From Prinia subflava (Eukaryota; Chordata; Aves; Passeriformes; Cisticolidae), in contig NC_086283.1 in NCBI RefSeq assembly GCF_021018805.1, positions 57,675,775-57,739,774 of the forward strand: a DNA stretch of 64,000 nt, written 5' to 3'. Positions 26,446-40,308 of the stretch are shown here, piece by piece. Each line of letters starts with the position of its first letter. Within the stretch, counting starts at the first letter, position 1. The notes under the pieces were generated by a model. That model made no database searches. It was not told the DNA's origin and saw only the letters and a program-made list of their open reading frames with translations. Both the position numbers and the translations under genes were made by a program.

Positions 26446-26766
26446 GTAACAATTACTGTATTTAATTTTCATAGATACAAAACCCTGTGGTCATTAGTAA
26501 TTCTATAAAGAACAACTAGTTACAGTTATATTTGGGAATGATCCTTCTGCTTGAGAATGACACAATTCAAATTAATACGGTTTCTCAAAAACTTAAAATG
26601 ATGCTAAATGAGCTCAGTTTATACAAAGTCTCATATCATGTTTGTCTTCAGGTTTAGATTCTGAGATACTACCAAATTTGGGCTGAATAATGCTATCTTG
26701 ACCACAAGCAAAAATAAAATTGATCTTTCTGCAGAACAAATTACTTATTTGTAAGTGGGATAAGCA

Positions 26767-26900
26767 AAAAACCCCAAACCAACCAACCCAAAAAACCAAA
26801 CTAACCAACCAACCAAAACCACACACACACAAACAGACAAAAAAACCCCAAACAAAAACCACAAACAAACAACAAAAAAAACCACCACAAAAACCCCCAC
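26767..26900. repeat. A/C-rich low-complexity tract
   Basis: The plus strand is built almost only from A and C (AACC, CAAA and CACACA units). It lies upstream of ATP5ME and beyond the TMEM175 3' end. The ORFs it creates on both strands are not credible genes. Confidence 0.9.
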
Positions 26901-27247
26901 ATTATTGAGCCAATACAGTGCCTTATAATATTTATACATTGCTTTATACAAAGCATCCTTATAAACACTGAAATGAAAAATGGAACTCCTTGGTCAGATT
27001 CAGTTTTTGGATTTCATTTTCTTCAGGTACTATGAGAAGTAGAATCAACATTTCTTTACATCACATTAAAAACATTTTGGTGTTTTATAAAAAAAATTAC
27101 AGAACTGCTGAGGTTGGAAAGAACCTTTTGATCTTGTAGGAAAAAGCCAATTTAACATAATTTTAATTATAGACATTGGCCTTGAAGTTCACCTACAGAG
27201 AAGAAATAAATGGCTTGAAGTTTTGTTTTTTCACTGCAATTTAGCAA

Positions 27248-27332
27248 TTTATTACAAATAAACATTCACTACTTCCTATATGTCTGCTGTACATTAAAAA
27301 CAAAACAATACAGAACCAAAAGTGCTTTTATT
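27248..27332 (-). promoter_or_regulatory. Candidate TMEM175 polyadenylation signals
   Basis: Minus-strand AATAAA hexamers occur at 27327-27332 and 27248-27253. Either would give a 3' UTR of about 1.5 kb. The UTR (27.2-28.8 kb) is AT-rich and holds no competing gene. Other, earlier cleavage sites are possible. Confidence 0.4.
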
Positions 27333-28807
27333 AAGTATCAGAAAAACTTATACACAACACAATGCAAATCATTTAACCACAACTAGGTATAAATCCCCTT
27401 GAATAGCTGAACATACTCTTCACAAGAAGTATGTAATATTCACAATTATGAATTCGGTATCAAGGTGCTTCAAAACAAAAGCACAAGTGCTTTCAGGGCT
27501 AATCTCAACTGAAACGAGATATTTGAATTTGTTTTCACCCATAATTTCTTCAGGCATATTTTGCCAATTTTTTTTAATGATGAACAACAAAATTCCCCAA
27601 ATGCCTTTAATTATGGCATTAAAGTTGTCAGGCATTAAGACAATTCGAGATACAAATTATTCACTCTGCCAAAGGGAGTGTAATGGCTTCTAGGGCAGCC
27701 AGAAGTCAGATGATTTGAAAAGCACAAAACTTATCCAGCTGCATGTAAGTGTAAAAAAAAAATTAAAAAAAAAAAAAATCAGCGTATCATGGACAGGAAC
27801 TTCTAGGAGTTGGTTTCTTCTGCTGTCTTCCTGAGACTCAGAAATCTATGGGATTGCTTAGTTGTCCACAACTTAGGAGAAAGTTCAACTCCCTTACCTG
27901 AGGTGGAACTTGCACACATTGCAGTCTCCTACTCTCCTTGAGTATGACACCATGCCTTCCGAATAACAGAAAGATGTGCCATTGACAGACAAAAAAAGAG
28001 ACACAAAAAGCCTGAGAAATTCAAACATTTCAGATGAGCAGCTTCTGCAGAACAGAAAAAAATGTACGTCTAATCACAGAGCTCTTTTCCCTCAGAAAGT
28101 ATCAAAGCTAGTAGAAACTTGGATGCAAAACCACATGAATCCTCATTTGTTACATCCTTTTTTAAAAAAAGAATAGATATGCCCAAAGAAGTTGTGTTCA
28201 GATGGCTTGGAAGACTGCTATCACAACTGTAGCTCCCATCTAAACTCACACACAGAGCCACTCAAACACCGTTAGATTTCCAACTGCTATGCCCTGTTTG
28301 TGACTATGCAGAACAGACAATGTAACCATTGGAAAAAAATCAAACAAAATAAAAAAAAAAAAAAAGAAAAACAGTAATTTGTATGCACATGTGTTCTACT
28401 ACGATGTGCCATCCAGAAATCCAGAGGTCTCTGTGTTTTCCATGCCTCACATTCTCTTACATAGAAGCTCAACCAACATCTATGCCTGTGTTTGGCTGCC
28501 ATTTTGCTGAGTATCTGCACACTTCTTAATCTATGATTGCTGCAGTTACATGTCAAGCAGCATTTTTTCCTGTAGGGAAACCCTAGAAGAAGGGGAACAT
28601 GCTTTTCTTTGCATCCCCTGTTTACCCAATATTTTCAATAGCAGATTTTGGAGAAAGGATCTCGAGCATGACCAGCTTAAACATAAATACGCCTCAGTTA
28701 TGGTCAATACAGGCTTTGGTTTACATCAATATAATCCATACATGAATATAATGCGAGTCAGAGGAACTGAAGTTGATCTCGTAAGTTCACATGCACTGTG
28801 CAGAAGT

Positions 28808-31800
28808 TTAGGACAGTGTTTCATTTGGAGACAAACATGCCTCCTCCTCTTCTAACAATACAACCTTCCGTCTGGAGAGAGACATCACAGACTTTATGGC
28901 AGTTAAAGAAATTCTAACAAGAATGCGCAAGGCAAGAAAAGCAAACGGGATTACAATCTGCATCAGATGGAAAATTGCTGTGCTAAATTCACTTAACAAG
29001 CAAGTTAAAAAGAAGGCCCCAAGGCTTACACAAGGGTAGAGAGCCAGCTTGGCAAACATGAAGGCATGCTCCTTACCACCATATCTAGCAAAGGCATGCA
29101 AGGTTTCCTCTTCATTAAGAAGGGCTGTAGTCCATATTGCAAACTGAAATATGCTGGCAAAGAAAGTGATAACGCAGCTGACCTGAATGGCTTCTATTTC
29201 GTTATGAGACTTTTCTGCAAATTCACTGGTCAGCTGGTAAGCTAGTGGAAGCCCACCAATGAAAGCCAATGAAAGTATGTTGAGCAGTCCCATTAATCGG
29301 GTAGCTTTTGTTACATAAAGGAAAAGAGAGTGATGGACAAACCACAGGAGACCGATTGTAACAAATGAGCCAAAGTAAGCAAGATAGTTTGGCCCATATT
29401 CACTTAAAGCTTCAAGAAGACTGCCATGGAAGTTCTCCTCAACTTCTCTGGGATCAGGAACATTGTCTTCACTGTGGAGAGAAAAATTACTTTACTTTGC
29501 ATATTATTGTTATGAAAACACAGCTTGAGCAAGACTAAGCTATGCTGCTTTACTCTGAGCAAGTAGTGAATAAAACTAATCCACTCTGTACTTCCCTAAT
29601 TTATAATTTAGAAACAGTGTTTCAAATAACAGCTCTGCAAAGAAATTATATAAAAAGGAAATCTGAATGCAGGTTGGCATTCCTTTGGGTTAATAAAGTT
29701 GCTACAGTGACTAAACAGCTTTTACTGATAAAAGGCTTTCATCTGAAAACATAACTAAGCAAAAAAGGAATTTTTGTTCTTCAAGACTCCAACACGTATT
29801 ACACACACTGATGATCATTACTGCTGGAATGTGGATGTTAAGAAGTATCTTTGGTTTGTGCTGTGTCCTTCCAGAATATCATACTTTTAAAGTAACTACT
29901 GCAGATTTTGGAAGTCAACTACAATGTTTGATTAATTTTATTTCCTCAAATATTACATACAGACAAAAGCTAACATATTTAACAAGAAAAAGTGTAAGAA
30001 CCAGCACAAAGCCTTACCATATATCCAAAATGAGCAGGGTTGCTACAATGGCATAGACTCCATCACTGAATGCTTCTACTCGTTCCTTACTCAGAGGCTC
30101 ACTGAGGTAAAAAGTGAAGGTTTCTAAGCTGTGATGTTCTTCCTCTTCACCTCTCTGACCTGGAAACAAATCCAGAGGCTTAGTAATGAAAAGAAGTATA
30201 AAATAAAGTAGTTCAACAACCTACTGTGATCTCCCTTTTACCCCATCTGCCAAAATTTTTGTTTAGACAAAAGGATGTCAGTCATCCACACATGCCAATC
30301 ACTCCACTTTTTTTGGGCATGTGCCTCCTCTTCTCTGAAATTTATGTTTCTTTCAAGACAAGTGCTTCAGGAACAACAACAAAAAAAAGCTCTGTCTTTT
30401 AAACTGTATAGCAAATCTTTTCCACCAAGTGAATAATGACTCAAAGCTGTAATTGGACAAAACAAATCAGATGCTATGCCTCAGGAAGCCCCAGTAGCTG
30501 TAGGGCTTCTAAGACTGCTGTGAGAACTTATGCACATGGCAGAAAAAATCTGTCTTGAGCATGGAGGCTGAACTGGGATACCGAATGACCTCTTTTAAAA
30601 TAATCAAGCCTTTCGTCAAAAGGTGTAGCTTTTATAGGAAATGTCGAACACATCTCTGAACTCAGACTGAACTCAGAACTGCCTAGCTAGCTAAAATACA
30701 CTGCTTCAGGTGTATAGACTGAACAAAAAAAAGGGTTAGGGTTCCACAGGAATGCAAAGCAGGGGTAATCACAAGAAATTCAATAAAGCAGTATTTCAGC
30801 CGTCTGACAGGGTGAGAGGTAGAGATGTGACCTGACCACAAACCACAGTGGCCCCATCACAATAAGCACAGACAATATTTGTATGTGTTTATTCTCAGGC
30901 TTTCAGAGAGTCTGAGACTCTCAGAGTCTGGCTTTGTTCTTTCAGAGCATTTCTGCCTCCCTGTTATTGCTGCCACATGGGGGAGTGAAGAGTATCCTCC
31001 CATTTGGACTCTAAACAGACAGACTGGTACTAGTCTGAACAGCAGACGTAAAAGTACAAAGGTGTTATTCTTCTGACCCAGCTTGGGAGTGACAGTTCCA
31101 AAGACATTATCTGTTCAGCGGTTTTGTGGTCCCTCTCAGAGGGACACTGCACCTTTTGGCCAAGTAGGTTGCATGATATCCCCTTCTCCTTTTATTTTGG
31201 CAACGGTAACCTCTTTCTTGGCAGCATTTAAGAGCAGCTCAGATTGTTGCTATGGTTGTGTAATTGTCAGTCCTGAGACTAGGAGGGCAGAAAGCACATG
31301 AGGGAAGGAAGCATGGATTTAGGCTAAGATAACTTAAGATATGTGTAAAGGCACCTCTTTAGATCACAGCAGTTAATGAGATGTAATACCCTGAATAGTT
31401 AACTATTGTGAGAAAATTTGATTTACAGGTGCAGTGCTTGTCTGCTTGAAAATGTGTGACTATTCAGCATTGCAGGGAAGAAAGTGATAAAGGCATAGAG
31501 CTTACTTCCTTATGTTCTTCCATCTCCATGCTCCCTCCTGAGGAGGGAAAAGGGATAGATGGCCTGTAGTCATCATTCATATACCTACATGTGTCTGAGT
31601 GCACTTGCATTATCAGGACAAACCAGAAAGGTTTTGCACTGGGAAATGATCTTTAAAGGTGTTGCGCCTTACACAAATCTCGATGCAATTATGGGAAACC
31701 AGGGAGCAAGAGAGACACTGTTTAGAAGCACATCAATAAACCCTAAAATCACTATGTTCTGAGACCAAAAATGAAAGCAGGACTGAAATTACTTTGTTCT

Positions 31801-34800
31801 GGGCTGTCTGCATAAACATGTTGACAACCTAATCTGAATATATGCCTAGGAATTTTTTTACTCACCAAGAATTTTGGTTTTACACCATGTAATTAATCGA
31901 CTGAGATGTGGAAAAACAATTACGAGTCCAAGAAGTACATAAGACTGTGGGAGAAGAAGATTAACAGTTTAAATATAGTTATCAAAATATAAATTACCTT
32001 CGAGACTTAATATGAAACTGTAACTCTCAATCTTAGAACCAATCACATTGAGAAAAAGAAATCTTCACTTTCAAAAAGAAAAAGGCCCAGATGAAATGCT
32101 TATGCACCTTGTGAATATTGCATGGAGAACCAAATACTGCTTTTTCCTAGCTAATTTAGTAATGAAGCCAACTAAAAAAAAAAGGGAAATAATTCTGCTA
32201 AATTTAAAAGTGCAGGAATAACTGCTTTTTAACTGGAAGAATTATCCCAATAATCCTTATAGGTCCTTCCAATTCATGGTATCCTAAGATTCTACTATTT
32301 GTGTCTCAAAAACACATTGGTGGGTCCAAAGTGATTCACAGGCTTTGCACAGGAGCAACTTGGAGACAATTTCACCATTGTTAATATTAAAAACAAACAA
32401 ACAAGCTACAGTGAATGGAGTGAGGAAGAAGAGGAAAACATTTTCAGATAAAACTAGGCCTTCTCATGTTTGGACTCATAACAGCTCCTTTCATCAAGAG
32501 CAACCTGATTTCTCACAGACTTGGGGGGTTATTTAAATACTGCTAATTCCTGTGGAATCTTTCTCAAAATTCAGTTAAAGCTATCTTTTCCTAAAGAACA
32601 AGAGGAATGGAAGCTCTGGATACATTAAAAAATTAGATTTCGGTTCTGAGTAGGGGTTCCAGAAAAGAGTTAAGGCTATTAATAACTAGTGGCAACTCAC
32701 TGACATCAAATAAAGATGGAAGAGAAAAAGGCTATGTAAAAGCAGTCCTTAGACAGAACTATTTGTTTTGAGGTGTGGGTGGGCTAATTGGTCTGCCTAC
32801 TCTGTTTGCTCTTACACCCTAAATTAGTGCAGCAATTGCTTTCACTCTTCTTCAGTTTGTGGTGTTCATTTCATGTAAGCTTCCATATTACCTCAACTAC
32901 TTCTGATCCAGAAGATACTAAGGTAGAGTTTAGAAGACTTGCTTAAAAAACAAGCAGGCATAGCAAATAATATTGTAGCAGAATATTTTTTAAACTCTAC
33001 AAACTCATGTATCAAGTTACAGTTTTGATACATATGATTGAATACATTCAATACAAAACAGCAGTCATGATTACAACACCCTAAAACTGGCAATTGAGAA
33101 AGTCTGCATAATTAACATGGACATCATTATTTTCATACACAGTCCTAAAGACAGCTAATAGAAACTGCTGCATCAAAGTTTTCCATTAACTGGGAGAACT
33201 TACCAAAGGAATGAAGAAAAAAGAAAATATGGCTGCTAGAAAGCATAAAACTGGTCCTCTTAAGATAATCTTTAAGATATGACGTTTATAGAAATTCTGA
33301 TTTTCAGACTCCTGTATCTGTTGATTCAGTAAGTGTGGGTGATAGAATCCATATGCTACTATCACAGCCTGCAAGGAAAAGAGCATTAGTGAACTTATTA
33401 CATATAAGTATATGCAGAATCTCAAATATAAGACATAGAACTATGAATCAACACATTCCAAAACACTTTCACTTTTATTCTTCACTCCCACATGGAAGGT
33501 TGGTCCTAGAAACTCTGAGATTTGACAACACACTGCATGTGAAGATTATAGTCTCCTCTGCAGAGCCTGCCATGACCTTTGATCCTTGATGAAGGGGAAT
33601 GAAGATCTCTGTAATAAAGAACTGAAAGCAGCAAAGCACTGCACCAGGAGGAAGAGTGCTGCCGGACTTGAGGCTGAAAGCCTGTGTTCCCTCACCCACT
33701 GCTGCACGGCTCAGAAAGTCTAATCAGCATGAAAAGTCAATTATTCTTTCCCCAAAGCATTTTTGCAAAGAGTGGGAAAGGAATTCTGTGAACATTGAGA
33801 TCAGCTGATTTAGTTGCATAAAACAGCTTCATGGGACAATGAACTTTTGTCTTTCGTACAAGTACTGTATTATCATGATGGGCACAACTTTGAAAAAGAA
33901 TAAATACAAATAACATATTTAGCAATTTATGCCCCTCACTAAGAACCTTCATTTCAGTTCTACACAAGGAAGTCTATTTAAAAGTGAAAATGGATAGGTC
34001 CAATACCTGTATAAGACCAATGACAACAGCACAGACACTGAACAGGAAGATGCCGAAAGGTACCCCAGGAAAGGAGGCCATTAAGGAAAACTGGGAAAAA
34101 AATCAACCAGATTATATATTTAATTAAGAAGCAATGTAGGAATAACAGTAGAGAAATAAAAGCACTCTTCATTCAATATTGAAACTCATAAATCTAAATA
34201 ATAATTTGCACTTCAGCATAATTCCATTACATGGAATTACTAGCCACAAATACATGCAGGCATCCCAACCAAATGCATCTGGAGAGATGGTTTTGCTCTG
34301 ATGTTGACAGTGCTAAACCTCAGCCACTCTGGCACTGTGCCTCCATAATAATTACAGAGTGGCTTGTACCTGAGCACAAAGTTTAACTGGTTTTGGTTGA
34401 CATAATGTCATAGCTGTTAAAATTCTTCATATTAGGATACCTTTTTGAATCTTTTATTTTGTCTACCTCTGTGGCTCCCTGTTGTGTTAATTTCTTTAGG
34501 GGAGATGAAGCTTTAGGGGAGGATGAAAAATAAAAAGAAAAGAAAAGAAAAGCAGGGTGTAGTATTAAGGTAACATTGACAGCTTACCAAAAATAATTTC
34601 AGCTTCAAGGCAAAATGAAAAGTATGCTTTCTTGCTGATAAAGATCATCTTAGTGACCACAGCCTTATTTTTTGCAGACAAAATGTAAGACATATATATA
34701 TCCAAAGAGAAACAGGTGCGTGTCTTACACATACAACAGTCAAGATGCATTTGAACAACTTTTTTGTTCTGTTAATACGATATTCATTTGCAAATATTCC

Positions 34801-37800
34801 TTTGAGATCATATGACCAAAATTGTGCAGATTTTAAACATGAACCATCAGCTGCCAGAATCAACCTTGCAGAGCACATCAGAAGTGATACCACAAACTCG
34901 GTCTAAATTACAAAAGAAAGATGTCTTGGAGGAATTTGAAACACAGTTTTATCCATCTTACCAAAATTCTTATCAGATAACCTGGACCGTTTTCAATAGA
35001 GGTGCTTTTTTGAAAGAAATCATGGGAGATTTTTTACCATGAGGGTAGTGAAACATTGGCACAATTGCCCAGTCCTTGCAGACATACAAGGTGAAGGGAT
35101 TTGAGCAACTTCATCAGTTGTAGATGTTCCTGATCTTTGCAGGGGTTGGACTATAGGGCATTTAATGGCCTCTTCCAACCCAAATTATTCTATGATACTA
35201 TGACTTTCCATAACTGTAATTTTTGTTTCTAGAATACTCATTTTCTGCCAGGTCTAAAACAGGCAACATTTGAAGGTTATAAAATAGTTTCATGAATTTT
35301 CAAGAAACAACACTTAACTACAATAATGGATTCAGGGTTTATACTACAACAACACTTTCCTGGGTTTCTCAATACTTTGGTAAAGTCTTTCCAAATGAAG
35401 AAAACAGTGCAATTTAAACATACGTCAAATTTCAGAAAATTACTTACGGTATATGGCAAGAAGGTTATGATCATCATACAAGCCTAAAACAGAAAAAAGC
35501 ATATTGAAACACTGTGTATCTTCTGGACACATCTTCAATGAGGGCATTGATTGCTTTATATTTCACAAGGAGATCAAATGCTTGAGATGCATAATGAAAA
35601 ATACCCACATTTCTGAAGTTGCTGAGTTTTGACTACAACAAATGGCTGGTTTTGTACACATCTTCCATGTTCTCTATCCAAATTGTACAATCTTATTTTA
35701 GAAAACACTACTGTTTTGTTACCAATACCCAGTAAAAGTTTTGCTATAGTTTTTAAGAGATTTCTTTCTAAAATAGCAATGCTAAATATACCACATCTTC
35801 TAAAGAGGTGTTTCTGATTTGTCAAGAACATTAATATCAGATTGTAAATATTTAGTATCTAAAAAAGCAAAATTAAAAAAACCCAACTGAACAAACAAAA
35901 ACAAAGAAATGCATTGCTTTGATAGCTACATTAGGTAAGAATTAGATGTCTTAGGCTATTTTTATAAAATAATTTCCTCTAGTTATATCTCATGGAGCTC
36001 CGACAGTGCTTTTATTAACAAAATTAGAATAACTGTGTGGTTGCATATTTTTAGAGAACAGAGTTTAAATCAACATTGCAAAATACTCAGTTCCCTCAGA
36101 TGAACTTCAGACTAACCTGCTGTAGAGCTTCTTTTGGTTTATAGTAAAACATTTGCAAGTTAAAAGCAAGTTATTTATCAATCAGTCACATTGAAATTAA
36201 AGATCTTTGTATTTTCCTGACTTGGAAATATGTCAGAGTTATGTTATTTAACATATAAACGTTTGGATATTCACAGACAGACTTAAGTGACCTGCATACC
36301 CTAGTTAACCATCCAGCTTGTCTGACAAGACTCACCAGATTTAGAAGAGCCAGGACATCATCTATATGCTCTATCACCTGAAACAACCTGTCAAGGCAAG
36401 GCAAAGTAAGGTTATCATGAACAAGCCAACTCACAAAATACATTTATGATAGTATGGGGGAAACAAATTTCCTTTGTCCCAGAATTAGTACAAGTATTCT
36501 AGGTGCTACCAAAACTCACGTGGCTCAAATATGAAAGTAATTTGTTAGAAAAATCTTAAAAGTGAAATACAATCAAGTTCATCATGGAGCAGTTGTTAAG
36601 AACATGGTTTCTATTTGAATGGCCGAATATTTTCAAAATTTTACGCCTTAGAATCATTTTACCTGATGAAACAGCACACAAAGAAAAAGCTTTCCTTGCA
36701 AACATCCCCAGATTTTGTTAATGACACTCCTTATTCACAAAACTGTCACTTAGAATCAACAGCACCCATCACCCCCTACAAGACCCTGAGACTGTACCTC
36801 AGCATTTGCTTATACAAGCGAAGACAAGCACTGTGATAAAGGAATGGATGTGAGGTATCAGCTGCAAATATTGGATTACAGTTTGCATGCCTTTATTGGA
36901 ATGCAGTCCACTTGCATAGTGACATTTTTGAATTTCAAAATTCAAACAAAAACTGCCCTGGTCCCACTATGACACCTGCATGCCAGTTTCTTTTTAACCA
37001 CCAAGACATGGTGGTTAAAAGGATTCAATTCATGGTAGGGGTGTCCACAGCTCTATAAAGTGCAGATTTGCAACACTTCAGTTGATTTTGTAACAACTAC
37101 TGATGAGGAGAGAGAGATGAGTTTTAGGCCAGCTGTACTATATCACTTCCTTTGCTGTGGAGCATGCAAGTTAGAAATTCATGTTTTTTCAGCATAATTA
37201 GAAGTCTAATTCCATCTAGTCTTCAAGATAAAATGTAAAGTAACTCTAAAAGATACATAATGCTTGTTTTTCTCTGTATCACTATGGCAGTGGTGTAAGA
37301 GTAGCTATTCACTTCTGAGGGTAGCATTTCTTTACAACGATTTTCTAATATTATTCAACAACACACAATTCAGAAATCTGGCAGTAAGACACAAATACAT
37401 CAGAGACATGGTTATCTCCTGCGCTTTCAAGCTTTTAACTTTAGATTGAAACACCATGTTCCTACCTTACATGAGCTGCCCATGCCACTGTGACTATTAA
37501 AAAGGTCATCAAGTAGACTGCAATTTTTGCTAGGAGAAGCTGCTGAATACTTTCACCTAATTTCTGAAAAGGAAAGTGACAGCCAAGGAAACAAAATTTA
37601 AATCTTATGTTACAAAATTATTACCAACATCTGAAAAAGGAGATGTACAGTAACATAATGTATTTTTGGAAAATGCCTCCCAAGCCTGCAGTTCCCATTC
37701 AACAATCTCTTTAGTACATTGCAGAGAAACCAGTTTATTAGGAACTTGTTAAGTAGGCTGAAATTTACCATTTTATGTACCAAAACACCTCATCAATCTG

Positions 37801-39165
37801 TAAAAGGGCTTCCCAATGTTTTATTCACCCTGTTATTCATTTATGTAGTCTCTTATCACTGTTACTATAACAATGCATTTCAGAGGACTGGACACAGTGT
37901 GCCTCTTTTTCCACAGCACTGACTTCTGTAGTAGGAGTTGCACAGAGATTTCATGTGGTGATTGTTTACCAAGGAGAAAGGAGAGGGCTTAATCTCACCA
38001 AATTTTGCAAACACCACTACAATAGCTTAAACAGACTCATATAGTGTATTTGCTGTGTTGCAGAGCTCATCTGAGCTTCTTAAACTACAATTTAGGTCTG
38101 TTTAAGAGTAGAAAAATAAATAAATAATGATAAAAGAAAAAACCTTTAAACTTTCTCTAATTTCTCTAACTTTCCCTAATTTATTCCTCTAAAATTCCTG
38201 GGTATTCTCAGAATTAACTTATTTTCTGTAGTCTTCTTTTCCACCTTTGTTTATTCAAATTATATTTATTATTAACCTGACTTCAAAACTAGCATTCAGG
38301 CTGTGCTATACAAGTGGCTTCTCTCAGTAATGGTTTATTACCAAGAAGACCAGATACTTTCCGAAAGATGTTTTGGTCATATGGCAATTCATTTTTCATT
38401 GGTAAGTAACTAGTAACTAAAAGTAATCTATGGCCTACAACATATAGCTCATTCAGGCTTTATGTCTCAACATCTTTATCTAGAAGTTTTACACCCGCAG
38501 TTCACCAGCTTCTCGCCCTATGTGAAATTTCTGTTAGGTTTAATGTCGTTTAATGGCTTCTGCTTTGGAAAGCCTCTAACTCGAAATGAAGCAGGCGTAC
38601 TAAACGAGGATGTTACATCTACTTGTCAGGACACACGAAACAACAAACGGCACGTGATACCTGGTCAGGATGTATTTTCGTGTGAGCAACCGGCAAAATC
38701 TGAAATGACAAAATGTTTATTAGCACATGACGTTCTTTTCCTTGTTGAGCACTCCACTAAAACCACACAACCTTCAGGTGCCCGCGGATGGCGTAGCCAG
38801 GAGCAGCTCTGGAAGTCACAGCCGCTCTCGGGCCGTGGCCCGGCCCGCCACAGCCGGCACTGCCGACACCGCTCCGGGACGGCCGCCGACATGTCGCGAC
38901 CGCGGGGCGGGCGCACGACCGGGTGGCAGCCGCGGTGGCGGCCCCGCGGGGCGCCGGGCGGCCGGACAGGCACGGGCGCGACCCGGAACCCGGGACCGGC
39001 CGCGGCTGCCTCAGGCTTCTCCCTCCCTCCCTGCCGACGCCGGGCGCTCACCATCACGGTGGCGATGATGGACAGCAGCGCGTCGCTGTAGGCCAGCAGC
39101 CGGTGCGATGTCTGCGTGCTGCTGCCCGGCTCCGGCCCCAGCCCCGGGGCCCGCGGAGCCGCCAT
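28808..39165 (-). CDS. TMEM175: TMEM175, endolysosomal potassium/proton channel
   Basis: TMEM175 is a lysosomal and endosomal cation channel conducting K+ and, at low luminal pH, H+. It has two six-helix repeats per chain and works as a dimer. Ten minus-strand coding exons: 39052-39165, 38661-38699, 37466-37563, 36336-36387, 35448-35483, 34007-34090, 33204-33368, 31866-31944, 30018-30159, 28808-29471. All introns are GT-AG, phases join, and the product is 490 residues against about 504 in human. Repeat 1 opens RLLAYSDALLSIIATVM then ILPVAHT; repeat 2 has SKERVEAFSDGVYAIVATLL. Further conserved pieces are AVYLMTFLIVTVAWAAH, TFLPYT, GPVLCF, ASIFQFAIWTTALL, HAFMFAKLALYPC and FHLMQI. The start ATG has G at -3 and +4 and lies in a CpG island. 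In repeat 1 the usual FSD signature reads YSD. The 39-nt second exon is fixed by PVAH and a good acceptor. Confidence 0.96.
35035..35205 (+). mobile_element. CR1 LINE 3'-end fragment in a TMEM175 intron
   Basis: About 170 nt with the CR1 3' pattern: a GCACAATTGCCCAG block, GGGGTTGGACTATAGGGC, then CCTCTTCCAACCCAAATTATTCTATGATACTATGA. It runs antisense to TMEM175, within the intron between the exons at 34007-34090 and 35448-35483. Confidence 0.85.
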
Positions 39166-39300
39166 GGCCCCGCTGCGCTCGGCGGCGGCGGAGGCGGCGC
39201 TTCCCCGGGCCCTCAGAGCGGCGGGAGCCGCACGCTGCCCCTGGGGGCGGGGGAACGCTGCTCTCGGAGACAATGGGAGATGTGTCAGTGAGTGGTCGTG
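38790..39300. promoter_or_regulatory. CpG-island promoter of TMEM175
   Basis: A strongly CpG-rich block spans TMEM175 exon 1 and the sequence on both sides, falling to AT-rich DNA by about 38750 and 39330. In human this promoter is shared head-to-head with GAK. Here I find no GAK exon on the plus strand beyond it. Confidence 0.75.
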
Positions 39301-39529
39301 ACGCTGGGCGTCCACGGCTGAAGCAGTAATCCCGCCTTTGAAAGGCCTTCCAGTTCACCTCTCCGTTTTCCGTAATAGCATCCTGAATCGAGTGACACTG
39401 ACCGTGCTTTCTACACTGGCCAGGTAACATCAACAGAGGAGGCAAAGGAAAGCATGACTCTTAGGGAAGCAATTAATTTTCCTCAGGCAAATTCCCTTTT
39501 TAAAAGGGAAGAGCATATCAGCAGCTGAG

Positions 39530-40027
39530 GGAGGTGACCCTGTCCCTCTGCTCCGCCCTGGTGAGTGCTGTATCCAAATCTGAGCTCATTACAAGGCAGA
39601 CACGGAGCTCCCGGAGCAGGCACAGTAGAGTGCGACAAAGATGATCAAGGGACTATAGCATCTCTGTTACCAGGAAAAACTGAATGAGGTGGGCCTGTTC
39701 AGCCTTGAGAAGAGGCGACTGAGACGGGAACCTCAGGAGCATCTCAAAAGATCTCATGGGTTGGTGCCAAGAAGATGGACATAGGCTCCTCTTTGTGTTG
39801 CCAAGCAATAAGATGAGAGCTGCACCTGAGTATGAGGAAGAACTTCTGTACTGTGTGGGTGATCACAGACAGGAACAGTTTGCCCAGAAAGGTTGTTGGG
39901 TCTCCCTCAGTAAAGATACTCAAAAGCCGTCTGTATGCAGTCCTGTGCCATGGGGTCTAGAATAATGCTGCTTGAGCAGGGAGGTTGGATCAAATGACTT
40001 GCTATGATTCCTTCGAACCTTAGCCAC
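39530..40027 (+). mobile_element. CR1 LINE 3'-end fragment
   Basis: Plus-strand, diverged CR1 3' end. Recognisable blocks are CTGTTCAGCCTTGAGAAGAG, CTTCTGTACTGTG, GGAACAGTTTGCCCAGAAAG and a GGTTGGATCAAATGAC segment, ending in CCTTCGAACCTT. It is clearly older than the 22-23 kb copy. Confidence 0.8.
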
Positions 40028-40044
40028 TTTGTGACTCTGATCTT

Positions 40045-40308
40045 GTGAAATAAAGACCTGTGGAACTACAGGCCAGTCACACAGTCTCACCTCTGTGCCT
40101 GGTGAAATCCCCAGGGAAACTATGGTGAAGCATATGGAAAATAAGAAGTTGCTTAGGTTGTCACACTGTTGACAGCCAATGTGGCTTCACTAAGGGCAAA
40201 CCACGCCTGATGAATGTGGAGGCATTCTGCAATGAGGTTATAGAAGTGATGGGTCAAGGGGGAGGTGACATCATTTACTTGGACTTGTGCAAAACATTAG
40301 CACCCAAT
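40045..40308 (+). mobile_element. CR1-type reverse-transcriptase fragment
   Basis: The translated sequence has broken pieces of the CR1 ORF2 reverse transcriptase: a NYRPV-like start near 40068, a degenerate block corresponding to the fingers region, and a final DIIYLDL near 40270, the position of the conserved VYLDFSKAF motif. It has several stops. It abuts a minus-strand CR1 that starts at about 40309. Confidence 0.65.

Noticed and set aside
38462..39091. 209-codon plus-strand ORF over the TMEM175 promoter
   Set aside because: It is antisense to TMEM175 exons 1 and 2 and owes its openness to the CpG island; composition is Arg/Gly/Pro-rich with no family match.
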